Shown: positions 60,789 to 64,000 of the stretch, one piece after another
Layout: each line of letters starts with the position of its first letter
How positions within the stretch are numbered: the first letter of the stretch is position 1
Source: Delphinapterus leucas
Lineage: Eukaryota > Chordata > Mammalia > Artiodactyla > Monodontidae
NCBI RefSeq assembly: GCF_002288925.2
Contig: NW_022098069.1
Span: forward strand, 67,910,749-67,974,748
DNA length: 64,000 nt
Direction of reading: 5' to 3'
Translations under genes and position numbers: made by a program
The notes under the pieces: generated by a model
The model's database searches: none
Seen by the model: the letters and a program-made list of their open reading frames with translations, nothing else
What the model was told of the DNA's origin: nothing

Positions 60789-61035
60789 TAAAAAAATTTA
60801 TTTATTATTTGATATTTATTTTTGGTTGCGTTGGGTCTTCACTGTGGTGCGCGGGCTTCTCATTGTCATGGCTTCTCTTGTTGAGGAGCACGGGCTCTAG
60901 GCATGCAGGCTCAGTAGTTGTGGTGCACGGGCTTAGTGCTCCGTGGCATGTGGGATCCTCCCAGACCAGGGCTCGAACCTGTGTCCCCTGCACTGGCAGG
61001 CAGATTCCTAACCACTTTGCCACCAGGGAAGTCCT
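60789..61035 (-). mobile_element. CHR-type SINE (reverse), shortened body
   Basis: T-rich tail at the left and the head ggacttccctggtggcaaag at the right. A perfect duplication gaagatcaactttt lies at 60775-60788 and 61036-61049. Confidence 0.94.
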
Positions 61036-61049
61036 GAAGATCAACTTTT

Positions 61050-62106
61050 AAAACATAGAAATGAGGCTATGACATATTATCAAAAATAAATAAAAAGAGC
61101 TTGTATGATATGTTACTTGGAATTCTTTCATTCTGCATCTAGAAAAGGCAGGGGATGTATTTTTTATTTTTAAGTACTGTGTTCTGTTTCAAAATGATGA
61201 GCAAAGGTTTCAAACTACTAATTTTAAGCACTTCTCAAATAATTAGCAGGGTGGGGAGTTTTTATTCACAATAAATGAAATACAAAGTTAGACAAAATTG
61301 CCACTATATTTTCTCTTTTTAAACATGTCTTAAGGTAGTTGCGACATCTTGGTGTGCTACATCAAAAAAAAATAAAAGCCAAAACAAAACAAAACCCCCA
61401 AATACAACACAACACAACAAAACCCCAGATGATTGCATCTCAGATGTGATAAAAATTGCCATGAGACAAATTTACTGAATTACCATGCACTTCAGTAACT
61501 TATAACCTTATGTTGTGGTCTTAAAGCAATCATTGTAAGCATAAATTAAAGAACTCATTACTAAGAATAGGAGCATTAAATTCATTATTCATTAACTGTG
61601 TTAAAACCATCAACACAGCTAGAGGTGGTTGGCTGAGTGACTGAGTCATGAGTATACATATCGGTCTCCACTAATATGTGGTACCAATTTGGAAACTCTC
61701 AAACTCTTGTTTTAAAAGAAAAAAGAAACATACAATGGAAAAAGAAAAAAGAAAAATAATAAATAGCCCTTTTAGGCTGACTTTAAATAAAAGCAAGATA
61801 TGGAAACAGAGATCATTACCAGCTTGGAAGATGATATTAACCTTCTGAAACACCTCTACAATGCCCAGAGACCAGGAACCCCTGGTGTAGCATAACCCTG
61901 TTTGACTGGACAATGTATGAGACCAGAGAAGTTAAGTGATTTGTTTCAGGCCACACAATTAACAATTAATGCGGCTTCAGTTTCCTTTAGACATTGGCCA
62001 TATGACACTTTACCATCCCATTTACAAAAGCTGCTCTCATTTGGTTTACACATTTGAATTGAAATATGTTGGACATGATGGGGAAAGAGAATTATCCTAA
62101 ATTATA
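61050..62106. other. Intergenic stretch, nothing recognised
   Basis: AT-rich DNA. By synteny it could hold part of the 3' UTR of TRPC3 (minus strand), but no coding exon is seen and this cannot be supported from sequence alone. Confidence 0.35.
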
Positions 62107-62120
62107 CTAACTTTGCTTTT

Positions 62121-62239
62121 TTTTTTTGCTTGGAGCAGTGTGGCTTGTGGAATCTTATTTCCCTGACCAGGGATCAAACCCAGCCCTCAGCAGTGAAAGC
62201 AAGCGTGGAGTCCTAACCACTGGACCACCAGGGAATTCC
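62121..62239 (-). mobile_element. Short CHR-type SINE (reverse)
   Basis: It has a T run, ccctgaccagggatcaaacc, and the head gggaattccctggtggtcca reversed. A perfect duplication ctaactttgctttt lies at 62107-62120 and 62240-62253. Confidence 0.95.
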
Positions 62240-62253
62240 CTAACTTTGCTTTT

Positions 62254-64000
62254 AATAATCACAACATATTTATGTCATTTCTAAGTTTCAGTAGTGCACA
62301 GAACTTTTTGAAGACACTGGATACTATTTTGCATAGTCCCTTCTTTTATTTCAAGTCTATGAATCCAAGGTTCTCAACATATTGTGAATTCCAGCAAGTC
62401 AAGGGTCCTCAGTAAGTTTAATACAGCAAGCACTTACAAAGTGCCAAACTTTTTAAACAATAAGCCTAAGAAGCCAGTTGAGTGTTGCCTCCTTTCCTTG
62501 ATCTTATCTGTAACAGAGGAAAAAACTAAGCATAGCAAAGAGGTCACAAAGTAGGAGATATTGGACTTTGATAGTCCTGTAATCAATCATAAGCACCTAA
62601 ATGTCTTTTGCTAGACAAGTTGCTTTTGGTCCTGTTAAAGTGTTCCCTTCTCCAAGTTGCCCCACCAACTTCTTTGAGCTTTACTTTTAAGCCCAATGTG
62701 ACTGTTACAATAGTAAGTGGGTCAAGGACTTGGTGGCCCAGGCCTATCATTAACCTCAAAGAAGTATTAATTCTCACATAATCCTCTAAACTAATCTTCA
62801 CCTCACCCTTAAGTTACCACAGTAATACCTACCTCTTAGGGTGGTTCCCTAGACGCAAATTCTAACAAGATTTGGATGTGGTGATTTATTGAGGGGATGC
62901 TCTCAGGAGAAAGGGAGGGAGGGAGGAAGGATAAAACAGGGAAGAAGCTAAGAAAAGATTTGGTCTCAGCTGGAGTCTAGCTGCAGCCTAATCCTATCCA
63001 GAGCTCTGAAACATGAATTGCACCAAAAGAGTTGGCCCTACCTTGACACAAGGGGACAGCTTTTTGTGCAACCACGCCAGTTGGTCGTTTATTGGTGTGA
63101 GGAGGGGAGGTCATAACAACCAGACCAGGACAGGGCTGCTTTCTTTCAGCTGAGGGCAATTTCCTGGGGAACAGGATAGCTGGGAACTGTTAAGGAGCCA
63201 ACACTCAGGATCTGAGAGATGCATGCCCTGGTCCATTCAAGGCAATCTGGGCAGGGCATCCATAGTATCAATAGCATCTACCACACCTTGGTATCACATC
63301 TTCCTCTGGACTACCACCCAGAAACTATAAAAAAAGAAAAAATGTGAAATATCAAAAACATACTAGTTTTACACAAGCATAGTAAATAAAGGAGAAAAAA
63401 ACCTACGTTGAGAGCTCTAGAGTTGTGAAAGGTATGGACTGAAAAGATGTATGTACTCACATGGCATAGATGACATGAGTTTTATCTTCACTCAAGACTC
63501 CAAGAATCCTAAACTAGCTGCTTTTAACACTTTTACATTCAACATTTTTCCAACCCCAATCAAAAATATTATTTATTATTCTGCTCCATAGCTGTAAGCA
63601 AAAATACCCACACTTGGAATCCTAGACAATACTATGTATAAGACTGAAAGTGTTGTCTATTATGGACACTCCATATCTTTACTGTAGTAATATAAAGTAT
63701 AGTAACATATAACAATGAAAAATTCAGTATTTTATTCTGTTCTGAGGTATAACATAAAATACATAAAGTTTGAACAATGTTTAAGACAAAATACTATTAG
63801 CATAGCACAAAAGCTAATGAAATATCCTACAATGGTAGCAAAAAATGTATAAAGTTCTTTTCTTAATTAAGTCCTCAAAAGTAGAAATTAAGAAATAATC
63901 TTTAAAGAGCTTTATGTAGTTCCATTTAATGTTCATTTGTGTCTTCATTTTGTTCATTTTTGTCTTCATGTCTAGAAAGCCTTCCTGTGTGATAGCAATG
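62254..64000. other. Intergenic right end, possible degraded repeat at 62840-63300
   Basis: The segment 62840-63300 (ggttccctagacgcaaattc, gatgtggtgatttattgagg) looks like a degraded LTR-type or MER repeat, family unknown. No TRPC3 exon or other gene was recognised up to the window end. Confidence 0.35.

Noticed and set aside
61671..63159. Search for TRPC3 3' exons on the minus strand
   Set aside because: Expected by synteny, but none of the minus-strand frames reads like the TRPC3 C-terminus.

Overview
This is a mammalian nuclear DNA window, very probably from a cetacean. It carries many copies of tRNA-derived SINEs whose head begins like 'ggacttccctggtggcgcagtgg'. These are CHR-type SINEs of whales, dolphins and hippos; their long forms repeat a 'cacaactactgagcc' unit and a second form carries 'gccatggccgctgagcc'. 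There is also an artiodactyl-type L1. Gene order and strands match the EXOSC9-CCNA2-BBS7 block of human chromosome 4q27. The species itself cannot be fixed from the sequence.

Layout. (1) 1-5202, plus strand: the last five coding exons of EXOSC9, an RNA exosome subunit; the N-terminal two thirds lie outside the window. (2) 5899-11264, minus strand: complete CCNA2 (cyclin A2), 8 coding exons, 432 codons plus stop, facing EXOSC9 tail to tail with 696 bases between the stop codons. Its CpG-island promoter holds the CRE, CCAAT and CDE/CHR cell-cycle elements at 11522-11582. (3) 14349-55809, minus strand: complete BBS7, a BBSome subunit, 19 coding exons, 715 codons plus stop, every junction GT-AG and phase-consistent. 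Its 5' end lies in a second CpG island (about 55370-56110) with an RFX X-box-like site. (4) 55810-64000: intergenic, made of old and young repeats. TRPC3 is the expected next gene, but no TRPC3 exon was recognised.

All three genes are housekeeping or cell-cycle/ciliary genes; they share a neighbourhood rather than a pathway. The introns hold about 19 CHR-type SINEs (most with target-site duplications), a 5-kb 5'-truncated dead L1 in BBS7 intron 4, older L1, L2, MIR and MaLR pieces, and two TA-flanked Tigger-like DNA transposons.

The most notable observation is a CHR-type SINE whose target-site duplication spans the splice donor of BBS7 exon 7. The donor next to the exon has become GTATTA followed by SINE tail, while the original-looking GTATGT copy sits about 350 bases further into the intron. 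Exon 7 is 117 nt and its skipping would be in frame. A 15-A run directly after the exon 16 donor and a possible alternative CCNA2 exon at 9013-9088 are also worth checking. No unknown gene system was found.
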